A stretch of DNA of 64,000 bases from JAVBOW01 sp031549495 (GCA_031549495.1 JAVBPS010000051.1:4380-68379), one strand, 5' to 3'. Counted from the first letter of the stretch, positions 1 through 8,892 are shown. The notes: generated by a model from the letters alone, not told the origin. Numbers and translations are program-made.

Positions 1-1647
1 TCCTTTCTCGCCCCTCACGATCTCTTCCCTTTCTTTGTCCCAGTACATGCGGCGGCCTTCAAGGAAGGCCCTCGTGCCCATATGGGCCGCCATGGCCTCT
101 TCGAATGCTGCATTGATGTCACAGCTCGGGGTCTGGTTGTTGCGGATGCAGAAGAGCCACTCGCGGATATGCAGGTGAGTCGTGTCGTAGCGTTTGCCGC
201 CGACGTAGGTGTAGAGCAGGCCCCGCTGCGCGAAATAGAGCTCGGTGGCCGAGGTAACCCCGTCGACCTTGTTCGAGCCCGGGACGTAAATGTAGAACGG
301 TTCGTCGGTGGGGATCGTCCCGTCGGCTATTTTATCCTTATACTGTTCCGATTCGGCGTCTACAGTCATCAGGAGCGTGCTGGCGACTTCCAGGCTGGCG
401 TCGCGGCCCATGATCACCTTGCCGCGCGGACGGCTGTTGCCCTGGGTCGCGCTGTACAGCATCGTCAGGTCGAGGTCTTTGAATTCCAAGGCGGTCTGCA
501 ATACGTCCGGCACGGTCCGTCCATCCTTGTACACATAGACCCCGCCGGACGAGGTGACGCTCGAAGGGATGCCCACGCCCATGATCTGGTTGATCGCGTC
601 GTACTCGTGGGTCAGCAGGTCGCCGCTCAGGCCCGTGCTGTAATCCCACCAGCAGCGCCAGCGGAAGAAGCGTTCGAGCGAAAAACGATCGCGCGCGTCC
701 GGCCCCATATAACGCTCCAACTGGCTGCCCCGCATATAGTCCTCATATTCCCGGACGCTTTGGGCGGGCCCTTCGAATTGCTTCCAGTCGATGGTCTGGG
801 GCGAAGAGCCCTCGATGATGGGGTAGACCCAGGCGCCGTTCGGTTTATTGCGGTTGGTGCAGACTTCGATCAGGTTGACTTTCCCGAGCAAATTGCGGTC
901 GATGATCTCCTTGGCGCGGATATAGCTGTCGGTCTGACGGCCCTGGTGGCCGAGCTGGAAGACCAGCCCGCTCCGGCGGACGGCTTCCCGGACACGGTAG
1001 GTTTCCGGCACGGTCCAGGACATCGGTTTTTCGAGGTAGACGTGCTTGCCCGCCTCCATGGCCTCGATCGCCATCTGGGCGTGCCAGTGGTCGGGGGTGG
1101 AGATGATCACCGCGTCGATATCGTCGGCCGCCAATAGATCTTTGTAATGGAGATAACGTTTTGGGGCCGCGCCGAATTTACCGCCGGTTCCCTCGCGGTG
1201 TATGTTCGAGCCCGCCACGACGGCCGCTTCGCCGTACACGTCGAAAATATCGCAAACGCCGTTGACGACCACATTCAGGTCGTCCTGCTCCATAAATTGC
1301 TGGTAGCGGGTGTCGTTTTTGTTCGCAAGGTTCGCCTCGATCATCTGGTCGATCCACGCGGGTTCGGCGAACCCGAGCGCTTTCACAAGCTGTTTGCCGC
1401 GGATACCGAAGCCGATCACTCCGATCCGGAGCTGCTCGCCCTGCATCGAAGGGGGCAGGGGAGGGCGGTTTTCGAATTTAAAGATATTCCTCCGGTCGCG
1501 TTTTTCGCTCTCGCGGTAGACTTTATCCCAGATGCCGTATCCGAGCGCCCCGACCAGCGGAAGCGTCAGCAGGGTCTTGATGGCGTCCCTGCGTCCGGGG
1601 GATTTCGGGGTATCCTCGTTTTTGTTCGTTTTATTTTTCTCGGACAT
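1..1647 (-). CDS. Gfo/Idh/MocA-family oxidoreductase with Tat-like signal (C-terminus off the window)
   Basis: No stop codon is met before the window edge, so 549 codons are visible and the C-terminus is missing. The N-terminus has a twin-arginine segment (GRRDAIKTLL, residues 19-28) followed by a hydrophobic stretch, suggesting Tat export or anchoring. A Rossmann motif GVIGFGIRG lies near residues 76-84, and the family's EKP motif (YLEKPMSW) follows further on, preceded by STPDHWHAQ. Members are NAD(P)-dependent sugar or cyclitol oxidoreductases; the substrate cannot be told from sequence. The start lies 2 bases after the stop of the DoxX gene, so the two are surely one transcript. DoxX plus exported Gfo/Idh/MocA pairs are, as I recall, common in Bacteroidota. 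Family call is firm, role is not. Confidence 0.88.
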   Translation of the reverse strand, partial: MSEKNKTNKNEDTPKSPGRRDAIKTLLTLPLVGALGYGIWDKVYRESEKRDRRNIFKFENRPPLPPSMQGEQLRIGVIGFGIRGKQLVKALGFAEPAWIDQMIEANLANKNDTRYQQFMEQDDLNVVVNGVCDIFDVYGEAAVVAGSNIHREGTGGKFGAAPKRYLHYKDLLAADDIDAVIISTPDHWHAQMAIEAMEAGKHVYLEKPMSWTVPETYRVREAVRRSGLVFQLGHQGRQTDSYIRAKEIIDRNLLGKVNLIEVCTNRNKPNGAWVYPIIEGSSPQTIDWKQFEGPAQSVREYEDYMRGSQLERYMGPDARDRFSLERFFRWRCWWDYSTGLSGDLLTHEYDAINQIMGVGIPSSVTSSGGVYVYKDGRTVPDVLQTALEFKDLDLTMLYSATQGNSRPRGKVIMGRDASLEVASTLLMTVDAESEQYKDKIADGTIPTDEPFYIYVPGSNKVDGVTSATELYFAQRGLLYTYVGGKRYDTTHLHIREWLFCIRNNQTPSCDINAAFEEAMAAHMGTRAFLEGRRMYWDKEREEIVRGEKG

Positions 1648-1649
1648 GG

Positions 1650-2129
1650 CTATACGATCTTGGGGAAGTATTTTTTCAGCAGGCGGTCAAGCCCTATGAT
1701 ATGCGAGGTGGGCAGATAGATCACCACCACCAACGCCAACGCCTCGATGATATTCTTATCGATCCAAAGGTAGGCCCCCTCCATCTGCATGGTATAGTCC
1801 GCGCCGGGAAAAGCGGGATGGGAGAGGTAATAGAGCGCAAGCAGCAAGATGCCCGAAATCGAGGCGATCTTCACGAACGCCCCGCAGATCAGGCCGAGCC
1901 CGATGAGCAGAAGTCCCCACTCGTTGACCAGGTCGACGACACCCACCAGCGACGCATTGCCTGCCAATGTGTTGAACATGTCCGAGAACCATCCTTGGGA
2001 ATCCCTCAGGTAGACGGCCGAGCCCCAGGTCGGATTGAAGATCTTCACCAGGCCTTCGTAAGCGAAATGCCAGCCTATCGCGAGGCGTAAAATGATCAGG
2101 GCGGTTAGTTGTTTTTTAGAATAATCCAT
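1650..2129 (-). CDS. DoxX-family membrane protein
   Basis: This 159-residue protein has four hydrophobic segments (about residues 8-25, 60-85, 88-105 and 125-145) and the N-terminal LRLAIGWHFAYEGLVKI region typical of DoxX/MauE-like quinol-associated membrane proteins. It is first in a two-gene operon with the exported oxidoreductase downstream (2-base gap), so it may supply an electron or quinone partner for that enzyme; this is inference. A weak promoter-like TATCTTGG (plus-strand 2151-2158, one mismatch to TAnnTTTG) lies about 22 bases upstream of the ATG. Length matches small DoxX proteins. Confidence 0.82.
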   Translation of the reverse strand: MDYSKKQLTALIILRLAIGWHFAYEGLVKIFNPTWGSAVYLRDSQGWFSDMFNTLAGNASLVGVVDLVNEWGLLLIGLGLICGAFVKIASISGILLLALYYLSHPAFPGADYTMQMEGAYLWIDKNIIEALALVVVIYLPTSHIIGLDRLLKKYFPKIV

Positions 2130-2293
2130 CGTAGCAGAAAAAAATCAGCCCCAAGATATGAATTATTATTTTATTTTAATAATAGAATTTCAAGGAATTT
2201 TCATTCAACGCCCCAGACTGCCGCCATACGCCTGACCGACAGGGGATTTTTTTTATTCGTCCTTATAAAAAACCATCGAACCGAATTTTAAAC

Positions 2294-2301
2294 TACCTTT
2301 G
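2294..2301 (+). promoter_or_regulatory. -7 promoter element of the DEAD-box helicase gene
   Basis: TACCTTTG matches the Bacteroidota sigma-ABfr -7 consensus TAnnTTTG, 19 bases before the ATG at 2321. No clear TTTG -33 element is seen at the usual spacing. Confidence 0.55.
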
Positions 2302-2320
2302 CGGCTCAGAAAATACATTG

Positions 2321-4240
2321 ATGAATCAATTGGAAGAATTTAAGGCTTTAGGATTATCCGAAGATATACTGACGGCCATCTCGAAAAAAGGTTTCGAAAC
2401 CCCCTCGGCCATCCAGAGCCTGACCATCCCGCACCTGCTGAATACCGACAAGGACATCATCGCCCAGGCCCAGACCGGGACGGGCAAGACCGCCGCTTTC
2501 GGCCTGCCCATCATTCAACTGCTGACCACGCATAAGGCGATCCCGCAGGCCATCGTGCTCGTGCCGACGCGCGAGTTGGCGTTGCAGGTGACGCAGGAGT
2601 TGCAATCTTTTAACACCAACCAGCTCTCCATCGCGCCCATCTACGGCGGCGCCTCGATCGAGGAGCAATTGCGCCGCCTGAAAAAGGGGATCGACATCGT
2701 CGTCGGCACGCCGGGACGCATGCTGGACCATATCCGGCGCCGCACGCTCAACCTCTCCGAGATCTCCTACCTGGTGTTGGACGAGGCGGACGAGATGCTC
2801 AACATGGGTTTTATCGAGGATATCGAGGCGATCATGGCCGAAATGACCTCGCCCAAGCGCGTGCTGCTTTTCTCGGCCACGATGCCCGAACGGATCGCCT
2901 CGCTGGCGAAGAATTATATGTCCGACCCGGATCTGCTGAAGGTCGAGACGAAGCATATTACCACCGACCTGACGAACCAGATCTATTTCGAGGTGCGCGA
3001 GGGCGATAAATTCGACGCCCTGACCCGCATCATCGACGTGGAACCGGAGTTTTACGGCATCGTCTTTTCGCGCACGAAGGTGGGTACGGACGAGATCGTC
3101 AACAAACTGATCGAGCGGGGCTACGCGGCCGAAGGGCTGCACGGCGATATTTCGCAGGGGCAGCGCGACAAGATCCTCGGCAAATTCAAGAAAAAGCACA
3201 CCAACATCCTGATCGCCACCGATGTGGCCGCGCGCGGGATCGACGTGAACAACCTCACGCACGTGATCAACTACTCCCTGCCGCAGGACAGCGACAGCTA
3301 CGTCCACCGCATCGGCCGCACGGGCCGCGCAGGCAACCAGGGGACGGCCATCACGTTCATTTCCCCCTCGGAAATGCGGCAGTTCGGCTTCCTGAAACGC
3401 AACATCAAAGCGGACATTAAGTTAGAACAACTGCCTACCCCGGCCGACGTGATCGCCACCAAGCGCAACCGGATCAAGGAGGAGCTCTACACGATCGTGG
3501 AGAGTGAGAACTATACCGAATGTCAGGCCATGGCGATGGAACTGCTGGAAAGCTATCCGCCCGAGGTGGCCCTGAGCGCGCTGCTGCGCCTGGCGTTCAA
3601 GGACGAGCTGAGCGAGAGCAACTACCCCGAGATCCGCTCGATCAACGTCGACCGCAAGGGCAAGGCGCGCATCTTCATCGCCGTCGGCATGCGCGACGGG
3701 TATGATCCGCGCAAACTGGTCAAGCTGCTCAAACGCGAGTGCGGGCTGTCGGACCATAACATCGACGACATCAAGGTGTCCGAGGATTTTTCTTTTGCTA
3801 CCGTGCCTTTCGAGCAGGCCAACAAGGTCGTCAAGGCGCTCAATATGCTCTCCAAGAGCCGCACCATCGCCGAGATCGCCCAGGACAAAAACGCGGGCGG
3901 CGGCGAACGGAAATCCAAGCCATATAGTAAAGAAAAGAAAGCGGCGCCCCGGAAAAAATATGACGGCGACGCCGAATACACGCCAGCCCCGCGCAAAACC
4001 GCATCAAAAGCCGATGATTTTTCCGCATCGGCCCGGACCGCTCCGAAAAGCGATGACGCTCCGGTTCGCAAACATCCCAAGGAAGAGCATGATTGGTTTT
4101 TCAAGGATGCGCCCATGAGTTTCCCGTCTAAAAAGAAATCCGCCTCTGCCTGGGCAGATAAAAACGGGAAAGGCAAGTCCTCAAAAGCCCCGTCAAAAGT
4201 ATCCCGCCGGGAACGCAAAGAAACCAAAGGCAGGCGATAA
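2321..4240 (+). CDS. deaD: DEAD-box ATP-dependent RNA helicase (DeaD/CsdA-like)
   Basis: RNA helicase that unwinds structured RNA in ribosome assembly and mRNA turnover. Motifs appear in canonical order: Q motif, AQTGTGKT near residues 50-57, PTRELA, the DEAD box, SAT, ARGIDV and HRIGRTGR. A DbpA-type RNA-binding domain follows at roughly residues 440-510 (IRSINVDRKGKARIFIAVG), then a lysine-rich, low-complexity tail of about 120 residues, usual in Bacteroidota homologues. A TTG directly precedes the ATG in frame; I prefer the ATG at 2321. Length 639 residues fits DeaD rather than the shorter RhlE. A promoter-like box lies 19 bases upstream. The gene stands alone and a class I palindrome follows it. 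Confidence 0.93.
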   Translation: MNQLEEFKALGLSEDILTAISKKGFETPSAIQSLTIPHLLNTDKDIIAQAQTGTGKTAAFGLPIIQLLTTHKAIPQAIVLVPTRELALQVTQELQSFNTNQLSIAPIYGGASIEEQLRRLKKGIDIVVGTPGRMLDHIRRRTLNLSEISYLVLDEADEMLNMGFIEDIEAIMAEMTSPKRVLLFSATMPERIASLAKNYMSDPDLLKVETKHITTDLTNQIYFEVREGDKFDALTRIIDVEPEFYGIVFSRTKVGTDEIVNKLIERGYAAEGLHGDISQGQRDKILGKFKKKHTNILIATDVAARGIDVNNLTHVINYSLPQDSDSYVHRIGRTGRAGNQGTAITFISPSEMRQFGFLKRNIKADIKLEQLPTPADVIATKRNRIKEELYTIVESENYTECQAMAMELLESYPPEVALSALLRLAFKDELSESNYPEIRSINVDRKGKARIFIAVGMRDGYDPRKLVKLLKRECGLSDHNIDDIKVSEDFSFATVPFEQANKVVKALNMLSKSRTIAEIAQDKNAGGGERKSKPYSKEKKAAPRKKYDGDAEYTPAPRKTASKADDFSASARTAPKSDDAPVRKHPKEEHDWFFKDAPMSFPSKKKSASAWADKNGKGKSSKAPSKVSRRERKETKGRR

Positions 4241-4256
4241 CCCGCTCTGCCGCATT

Positions 4257-4342
4257 TGTCATTCTGAACGAAGTGAAGAATCTTGGTCGGGCTGTGTACA
4301 GTACGCTTCCGACCAAGATTCTTCACTTCGTTCAGAATGACA
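4257..4342. repeat. class I intergenic palindrome, copy a
   Basis: The arms run inward from TGTCATTCTGAACGAAG and its complement and pair perfectly for about 34 bases, ending in CTTGGTCGG/CCGACCAAG. The loop reads in the minus polarity (GGCTGTG side first). It separates the helicase from the ABC-F leader. Confidence 0.92.
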
Positions 4343-4366
4343 ATATGGCAATTTGGAATTTTTTTG

Positions 4367-4374
4367 TATTTTTG
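4367..4374 (+). promoter_or_regulatory. -7 promoter element of the ABC-F leader
   Basis: TATTTTTG matches TAnnTTTG, preceded by an A/T-rich tract. It predicts a transcript starting near 4378-4382, giving an unusually long leader of about 130 bases before the ABC-F ATG. Confidence 0.55.
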
Positions 4375-4396
4375 TACCGGATTTAAATCTACTCCG

Positions 4397-4414
4397 ATGA
4401 GAATGAACAATTAA
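4397..4414 (+). CDS. putative leader peptide MRMNN upstream of the ABC-F gene
   Basis: A five-codon open frame (ATG AGA ATG AAC AAT TAA) starts about 15-20 bases after the predicted transcription start. No Shine-Dalgarno sequence is visible, as is usual in this phylum. Its last codons and stop overlap one strand of a long-range helix that would cover the ABC-F start region, the arrangement expected of a leader peptide in ribosome-dependent attenuation. The peptide itself matches nothing I recognise; the call rests on position and on the pairing. Confidence 0.45.
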   Translation: MRMNN

Positions 4415-4505
4415 TAGCCCGGTCGAATTAAACCGGCGCAGCGCAGGACGCAAAATATCCTTTCGGTTTAATCATGCTTTCCCCCGGAAAGCGGCTGTTA
4501 ATTGT
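4407..4505 (+). promoter_or_regulatory. candidate attenuator: mutually exclusive RNA hairpins in the ABC-F leader
   Basis: Bases 4407-4419 can pair with 4493-4505 over 13 positions (one G-U), joining the leader-peptide stop region to the bases just before the ABC-F ATG at 4512. Inside, 4419-4423 pairs with 4432-4436 (CCGGT/ACCGG). The overlapping bases 4427-4435 can instead pair over 9 bases with 4464-4472 (ATTAAACCG/CGGTTTAAT). A compact hairpin 4476-4492 (GCTTTCC, CCC loop, GGAAAGC) completes the set. A ribosome on the leader ORF would block the outer helix. Inference from pairing alone; no folding program was run. Confidence 0.5.
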
Positions 4506-4511
4506 ATCGTC

Positions 4512-6095
4512 ATGAGTATCATTATCAACGGACTGGTTTTCAGTTACGACAATCACAATCCCCTTTTTGAAAACATCAGCTTCGCCCTGGCAGACGGGGC
4601 GAAAGCAAGTATCATTGGTGACAACGGCACGGGTAAATCCACCCTGTTGCGCGTTATCGCCGGGGAACTTGCACCCTTTGCCGGGGAAATATCCGCATCG
4701 TCAAAGGCTTTCTACATCCCCCAGCAGGTCGGCTGCCACGGCATGAGCGTGGCACAGGCGATGGGCGTGGCCGACAAGATCGCGGCCTTGCAAGCCATCA
4801 CTGCCGGAAGCACCTCGCAGGCCGATTACGACACCCTGGCCGATGACTGGGAGATCGAGGCGCGCACCGAGGCCGCTTTGGAACGATGGATGCTGCCGGG
4901 CATCAATCCCGATTCGCCGATGGACATGCTCAGCGGCGGGGAAAAAACGAAGGTCCTGCTGGCCGGGATCGCAGTGCACGACCCCGGGGTGGTGCTCATG
5001 GACGAGCCTACGAACCACCTCGACACCACGGCGCGCCGCCTGCTTTACGACTACATCACCCGCACCAAAGCCACGCTGCTGATCGTCAGCCACGACATTA
5101 CACTACTGGATCGCCTCGACACCACCTACGAGCTCTCCCCGAAAGGCCTGCGGCTCTACGGGGGCAACTATTCCTTTTACAAAGCGCAGAAAGAACTGGA
5201 AACCGCCGCCCTGGAAGAGAGCATCGGCGAGCAGGAAAAGAGCCTGCGCCTGGAACGCCTCAAAGCGCAGCAGGTCAAGGAGCGGCAGGAGCGGCGCAAC
5301 GCTCGGGGCGAGCGGCACAAGGACCAGCTTCCGCGTATCCTGCGCAAAGGGGCGATGAACCGCGGTGAGAACACCGGTGCGCGGCTTAAAGGCGACCACG
5401 ACCGGATCATCGAAGAGGGACGCGGGAGATTGACCGAATTGCGCAGCCGGCGCGACATGGCCGCCGCCCTGAAGATCGACTTCGACGATGCTGCGCTGCA
5501 CGAGGGTAAACTGCTCGTGTCGTTGCGCGGCGTGAACCACGCTTATCCCGGCCAAGACCCGCTCTGGGAGCACCCCCTCGACCTCGATATTTACAGCGGC
5601 GACCGCCTGCGCATCACGGGCGACAACGGCAGCGGCAAGACCACGCTCGTGCGCATCCTCACGGGCGCGCTGCAACCTTCCTCGGGGAGGGTCCGACGCA
5701 GCGATTTCAGCTATGTGTATATGGACCAGGAATATTCGGCGCTCAACACCGGGGCGACGGTGCTGGAACTCGCCATGCAATACAACCGCGAGAACCTGGC
5801 GGAACACGAGGTCAAAACGAGACTGCACCGGGCATTATTTCCCGCCGAAACCTGGGATAAACCGTGCCGTACGCTCAGCGGCGGGGAACGCATGCGACTT
5901 TTCCTCTGCTGCCTGATGCTGTCGAACCACACGCCGGACCTGTTCATCCTGGACGAGCCGACGAACAACCTCGATATTTCGAGCCTGGAGATCCTCACCC
6001 GCGCCATCGGCGGCTACCGGGGCAGCGTAGTGCTCATTTCGCACGACGCGGATTTCGCGCAAAAGATAGGGGTACTATCGGAATTTCCCTTGTAA
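4512..6095 (+). CDS. ABC-F family ATPase (ribosome-associated, possible antibiotic protection)
   Basis: Soluble tandem ABC ATPase with no membrane segments. The first cassette has Walker A GDNGTGKST, signature LSGGEKTKV and Walker B VLMDEPTNHLD. The second has GDNGSGKTT, LSGGERMRLFL and FILDEPTNNLD. Between them is a charged arginine/lysine-rich linker (about residues 215-320), the part of ABC-F proteins that reaches into the ribosomal E/P site. Length 527 fits the family. ABC-F proteins are either housekeeping translation factors or ribosome-protection resistance factors; the long structured leader with a mini-ORF favours drug-inducible protection, but that is inference. It is monocistronic, with palindromes on both sides. 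Confidence 0.9.
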   Translation: MSIIINGLVFSYDNHNPLFENISFALADGAKASIIGDNGTGKSTLLRVIAGELAPFAGEISASSKAFYIPQQVGCHGMSVAQAMGVADKIAALQAITAGSTSQADYDTLADDWEIEARTEAALERWMLPGINPDSPMDMLSGGEKTKVLLAGIAVHDPGVVLMDEPTNHLDTTARRLLYDYITRTKATLLIVSHDITLLDRLDTTYELSPKGLRLYGGNYSFYKAQKELETAALEESIGEQEKSLRLERLKAQQVKERQERRNARGERHKDQLPRILRKGAMNRGENTGARLKGDHDRIIEEGRGRLTELRSRRDMAAALKIDFDDAALHEGKLLVSLRGVNHAYPGQDPLWEHPLDLDIYSGDRLRITGDNGSGKTTLVRILTGALQPSSGRVRRSDFSYVYMDQEYSALNTGATVLELAMQYNRENLAEHEVKTRLHRALFPAETWDKPCRTLSGGERMRLFLCCLMLSNHTPDLFILDEPTNNLDISSLEILTRAIGGYRGSVVLISHDADFAQKIGVLSEFPL

Positions 6096-6124
6096 AGGAT
6101 TATAAAACATGTTGAATCATTCCG

Positions 6125-6205
6125 CCTGTTTGTCATGCTGAATGAAGTGAGGAATCTCAGACAACCAATTTGAGATTCCTCACTTCATTCAGCATGACAA
6201 ACAGG
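6125..6205. repeat. class II intergenic palindrome, copy b
   Basis: The outer arms CCTGTTTGTCATGC/GCATGACAAACAGG are perfect and share the TGTCAT end with class I copies, but the core is ATCTCAGACA...TTTGAGAT instead of CTTGGTC. It lies between the ABC-F and TonB receptor genes. Confidence 0.88.
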
Positions 6206-6271
6206 CATTACGCCAGCTATCCCGTACGCAAAATCACTATAATTAGGGATTCAGGACGCGGGATTATAGGC

Positions 6272-6279
6272 TAACTTTG
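6272..6279 (+). promoter_or_regulatory. -7 promoter element abutting the TonB receptor start codon
   Basis: TAACTTTG matches TAnnTTTG only four bases before the ATG at 6284. If used, the transcript would start at or near the ATG, giving a leaderless mRNA. Confidence 0.45.
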
Positions 6280-6283
6280 CGCC

Positions 6284-8587
6284 ATGAAAAAATATACGCT
6301 CTTCCTGCCCGCGCTCCTGTCGGCCGCCGTATGCTCCGCCCAAAAAATCAATCCGGCCAAAATCATAGAGATCGACACGGTCGCCGTTTATTCCTACAAA
6401 TCCACCGAACCGATCCTCGCGACCGCCGCCTCGGTGTCGCTGCAGACCAACGCCTCGATCGAGCGCAACGGGATCGATTCGCCGCACACGCTCTCGGCTA
6501 TCGTCCCGAATTTCTATATGCCGAGCTACGGATCGAAACTCTCCTCGGCTATTTACATCCGCGGCATAGGCTCGCGGATGAACGACCCCGCCGTGGGGAT
6601 GTATCTGGATAATATCCCGCTCATGGACAAGGGCATGTACGATTTCGACTTTTACGATATCGCCCAGATCGAAGTGCTCCGCGGGCCGCAGGGCACGCTA
6701 TACGGACGCAACGCGATGGGAGGGATCATCAACGTCTACACCCCCTCGTCGCTCTCGCAACAGGGAGCTAAAGCGATGCTTTCATACGGAAGCGGCAATA
6801 CGATAAAAACCAACGTAATATATTACGTCAGGACAAGCGAAAGAACAGGTCTTTCCGTAGGCGGAAACTATTACGGCACAGACGGTTTTTTCAAGAATAT
6901 TTACGACGGATCGAACGCGGACGAAGTGCGGAGCGGGTCCGCGCGCGCGCGTTTCGACTGGCAGATCAACGACCGCTGGCTGCTGAACTACTCGCTGAGC
7001 GGGGAGCGAAGCGTGCAATACGGGTATCCGTACGGCCTTCTTTTACAGGATGGTACGGTAGGTGATATAAACTACAACGACAAGTCGGGCTACGACCGCA
7101 CATGGCTCGTGAACAGCCTCTATTTCCAGCACAACGGGCACGGTTTCGTGCTCTCGGGCGCGGCGTCATACCAATATCTGAACGACGACATGCATCTGGA
7201 CCAGGATTTCCGCCCGGGGGATTATTTCATGATGCAGCAGTTGCAGACCCAGCATGCCTTCACACAGGAGGTCGTCATCAAGTCGCAATCCCGCCACCGC
7301 TACCAATGGCTCTGCGGCGCGATGGCTTTCCAGAAGCGGCTTTATACCCAGGCGCCCGTAACCTTCAAGAGCCTGGGCGTGGCGATGATCCAGAGCGCGC
7401 TCGACGCAAAACAGGCGGCCAATCCGCGCATGCCGTCCGTGACGCTGGTCGACGGCGACGGCAGCAGTACGAAGCTCCCGTCATTGCTGGCGCAGTCGGA
7501 CTTCGCCACTCCCTCGCATGGCGTGGCGCTCTACCACCAATCCACGGTCAATGACCTCTTTACGCCCGGGCTATCGCTTGTGGCGGGCCTGCGGTTCGAT
7601 TACGAAAAGGTTTCGATGGAGTATCTTTCGGGTGCGGGGGCTTACGCGAAAGTGGTTTTGCCGCCTATGATGGGCGGTAGCACCGTGTGGCAGGAAAGGG
7701 CGGTGCGCTACGATGGCGAGATGAGCAGCGATTACTACGAATTCCTGCCTAAGGCGGCCATCCGTTACGCTCCCGCCGGGCGCGGCTACACCCTCTACGC
7801 ATCCGTTGCCAAAGGTTATACGGCCGGAGGGCACAACCTCCAACTCTTTTCCGACCTGGTGAGCGCCAAATTCCAGGAAAGCTCGCAGCAAACCAATCCA
7901 TTAAAAGTACAAAAAGGCCAGGTCGCCTACAAACCCGAACATAGCTGGAACTACGAAGTCGGCACCCACGTCGACGCACTCGCCGGAAAATTGCGCATCG
8001 ACGCCGCGCTGTTCCTGATCGACACCCGCGACCGGCAACTGGCCCAGATGGTCGAGAGCGGCCTGGGGCGCGAAATGCGCAATGCGGGCCACTCGCGCAG
8101 CTATGGCGGCGAGGTCGCCGTAACGGGCCGTTTCGGCGGTTTTCTGGCCGATGTGAGTTACGGTTATACCCATGCCACATTCCTCGAATACACGGACCGC
8201 ACAATGGTCGGCGATGAGTTGACAGAAGTGGATTATTCGGGCAAATTCGTGCCCTTTGCGCCGCGTCAGACCGTTTCGGCCGGGGTAGAGCAGCGTTTCC
8301 CGCTGCACCGCGCCTGGATCGACGATATCAGTGTGGGATTGCGTTACCAGGGGATCGGCAAGGTGTTTTTCACCGATGCCAACGACATCTCGCAAGACTA
8401 TTACAGCCTGCTGGACGGGAGCGTCACACTCCGCAAAAACAACGTGTCGCTGGTGTTGTGGGGACGCAACATGACCGACACCACCTATAAACTCTTCTGC
8501 ATCCGCGGCACGAACGGCAATACCTTCGCCCAACAGGGCAATCCCGTGCAAATCGGGGCCACGATCCGTTTAAACCTGGTGAAATGA
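6284..8587 (+). CDS. TonB-dependent outer-membrane receptor
   Basis: An N-terminal signal peptide ends near CSAQ (residues 17-20). It is followed by a plug domain (roughly residues 45-155, including IYIRGIGSRMNDPAVGMYLD and EVLRGPQGTLYGRNAMGGI) and a beta-barrel to the C-terminus, ending in the aromatic-poor strand IGATIRLNLVK. There is no CarboxypepD_reg-like N-terminal domain, so it is not SusC-type; the plug style resembles the iron/siderophore or cobalamin receptor group. The ligand is unknown. The downstream DUF4491 gene overlaps the stop by four bases (ATGA), implying translational coupling. It may be transcribed as a leaderless mRNA (see the -7 element). Confidence 0.9.
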   Translation: MKKYTLFLPALLSAAVCSAQKINPAKIIEIDTVAVYSYKSTEPILATAASVSLQTNASIERNGIDSPHTLSAIVPNFYMPSYGSKLSSAIYIRGIGSRMNDPAVGMYLDNIPLMDKGMYDFDFYDIAQIEVLRGPQGTLYGRNAMGGIINVYTPSSLSQQGAKAMLSYGSGNTIKTNVIYYVRTSERTGLSVGGNYYGTDGFFKNIYDGSNADEVRSGSARARFDWQINDRWLLNYSLSGERSVQYGYPYGLLLQDGTVGDINYNDKSGYDRTWLVNSLYFQHNGHGFVLSGAASYQYLNDDMHLDQDFRPGDYFMMQQLQTQHAFTQEVVIKSQSRHRYQWLCGAMAFQKRLYTQAPVTFKSLGVAMIQSALDAKQAANPRMPSVTLVDGDGSSTKLPSLLAQSDFATPSHGVALYHQSTVNDLFTPGLSLVAGLRFDYEKVSMEYLSGAGAYAKVVLPPMMGGSTVWQERAVRYDGEMSSDYYEFLPKAAIRYAPAGRGYTLYASVAKGYTAGGHNLQLFSDLVSAKFQESSQQTNPLKVQKGQVAYKPEHSWNYEVGTHVDALAGKLRIDAALFLIDTRDRQLAQMVESGLGREMRNAGHSRSYGGEVAVTGRFGGFLADVSYGYTHATFLEYTDRTMVGDELTEVDYSGKFVPFAPRQTVSAGVEQRFPLHRAWIDDISVGLRYQGIGKVFFTDANDISQDYYSLLDGSVTLRKNNVSLVLWGRNMTDTTYKLFCIRGTNGNTFAQQGNPVQIGATIRLNLVK

Positions 8588-8892
8588 TCGAATTTTTAGC
8601 CGCGCACAACCTCACGGGACTGGCCGTGGGCATCGTGACCTTCCTGATGATCGGCGTGTTCCACCCGCTGGTCACGAAAGGGGAATATTATTTCGGGGTG
8701 CGCATCTGGTGGGCATTCTTCTTTCTCGGGATCGCCGCCGGCATCGCCTCGATACTGCTGCACGGGCTTTTCATACAAATCATTGCGGGAGTAGTGGCCT
8801 TTTCGTCGCTGTGGAGCATCGGCGAGGTGTTCCATCAGCGGGAAAGGGTGCGCAAAGGATGGTTCCCGAAAAACCCGAAAAGGAAAGCATAG
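8584..8892 (+). CDS. DUF4491-family small membrane protein
   Basis: This 102-residue protein has three predicted membrane helices (about residues 8-28, 38-58 and 60-80) and ends in the pattern I associate with DUF4491: HPLVTKGEYYFG near the first loop and a basic tail RVRKGWFPKNPKR. Its start codon overlaps the stop of the TonB receptor, so translation is likely coupled. The function of the family is unknown. Nothing in the sequence indicates a catalytic role. Confidence 0.8.
   Translation: MIEFLAAHNLTGLAVGIVTFLMIGVFHPLVTKGEYYFGVRIWWAFFFLGIAAGIASILLHGLFIQIIAGVVAFSSLWSIGEVFHQRERVRKGWFPKNPKRKA

Noticed and set aside
82..1719. Plus-strand open frames opposite the partial oxidoreductase
   Set aside because: The minus strand encodes a full Gfo/Idh/MocA sequence with its motifs; the plus frames show none.
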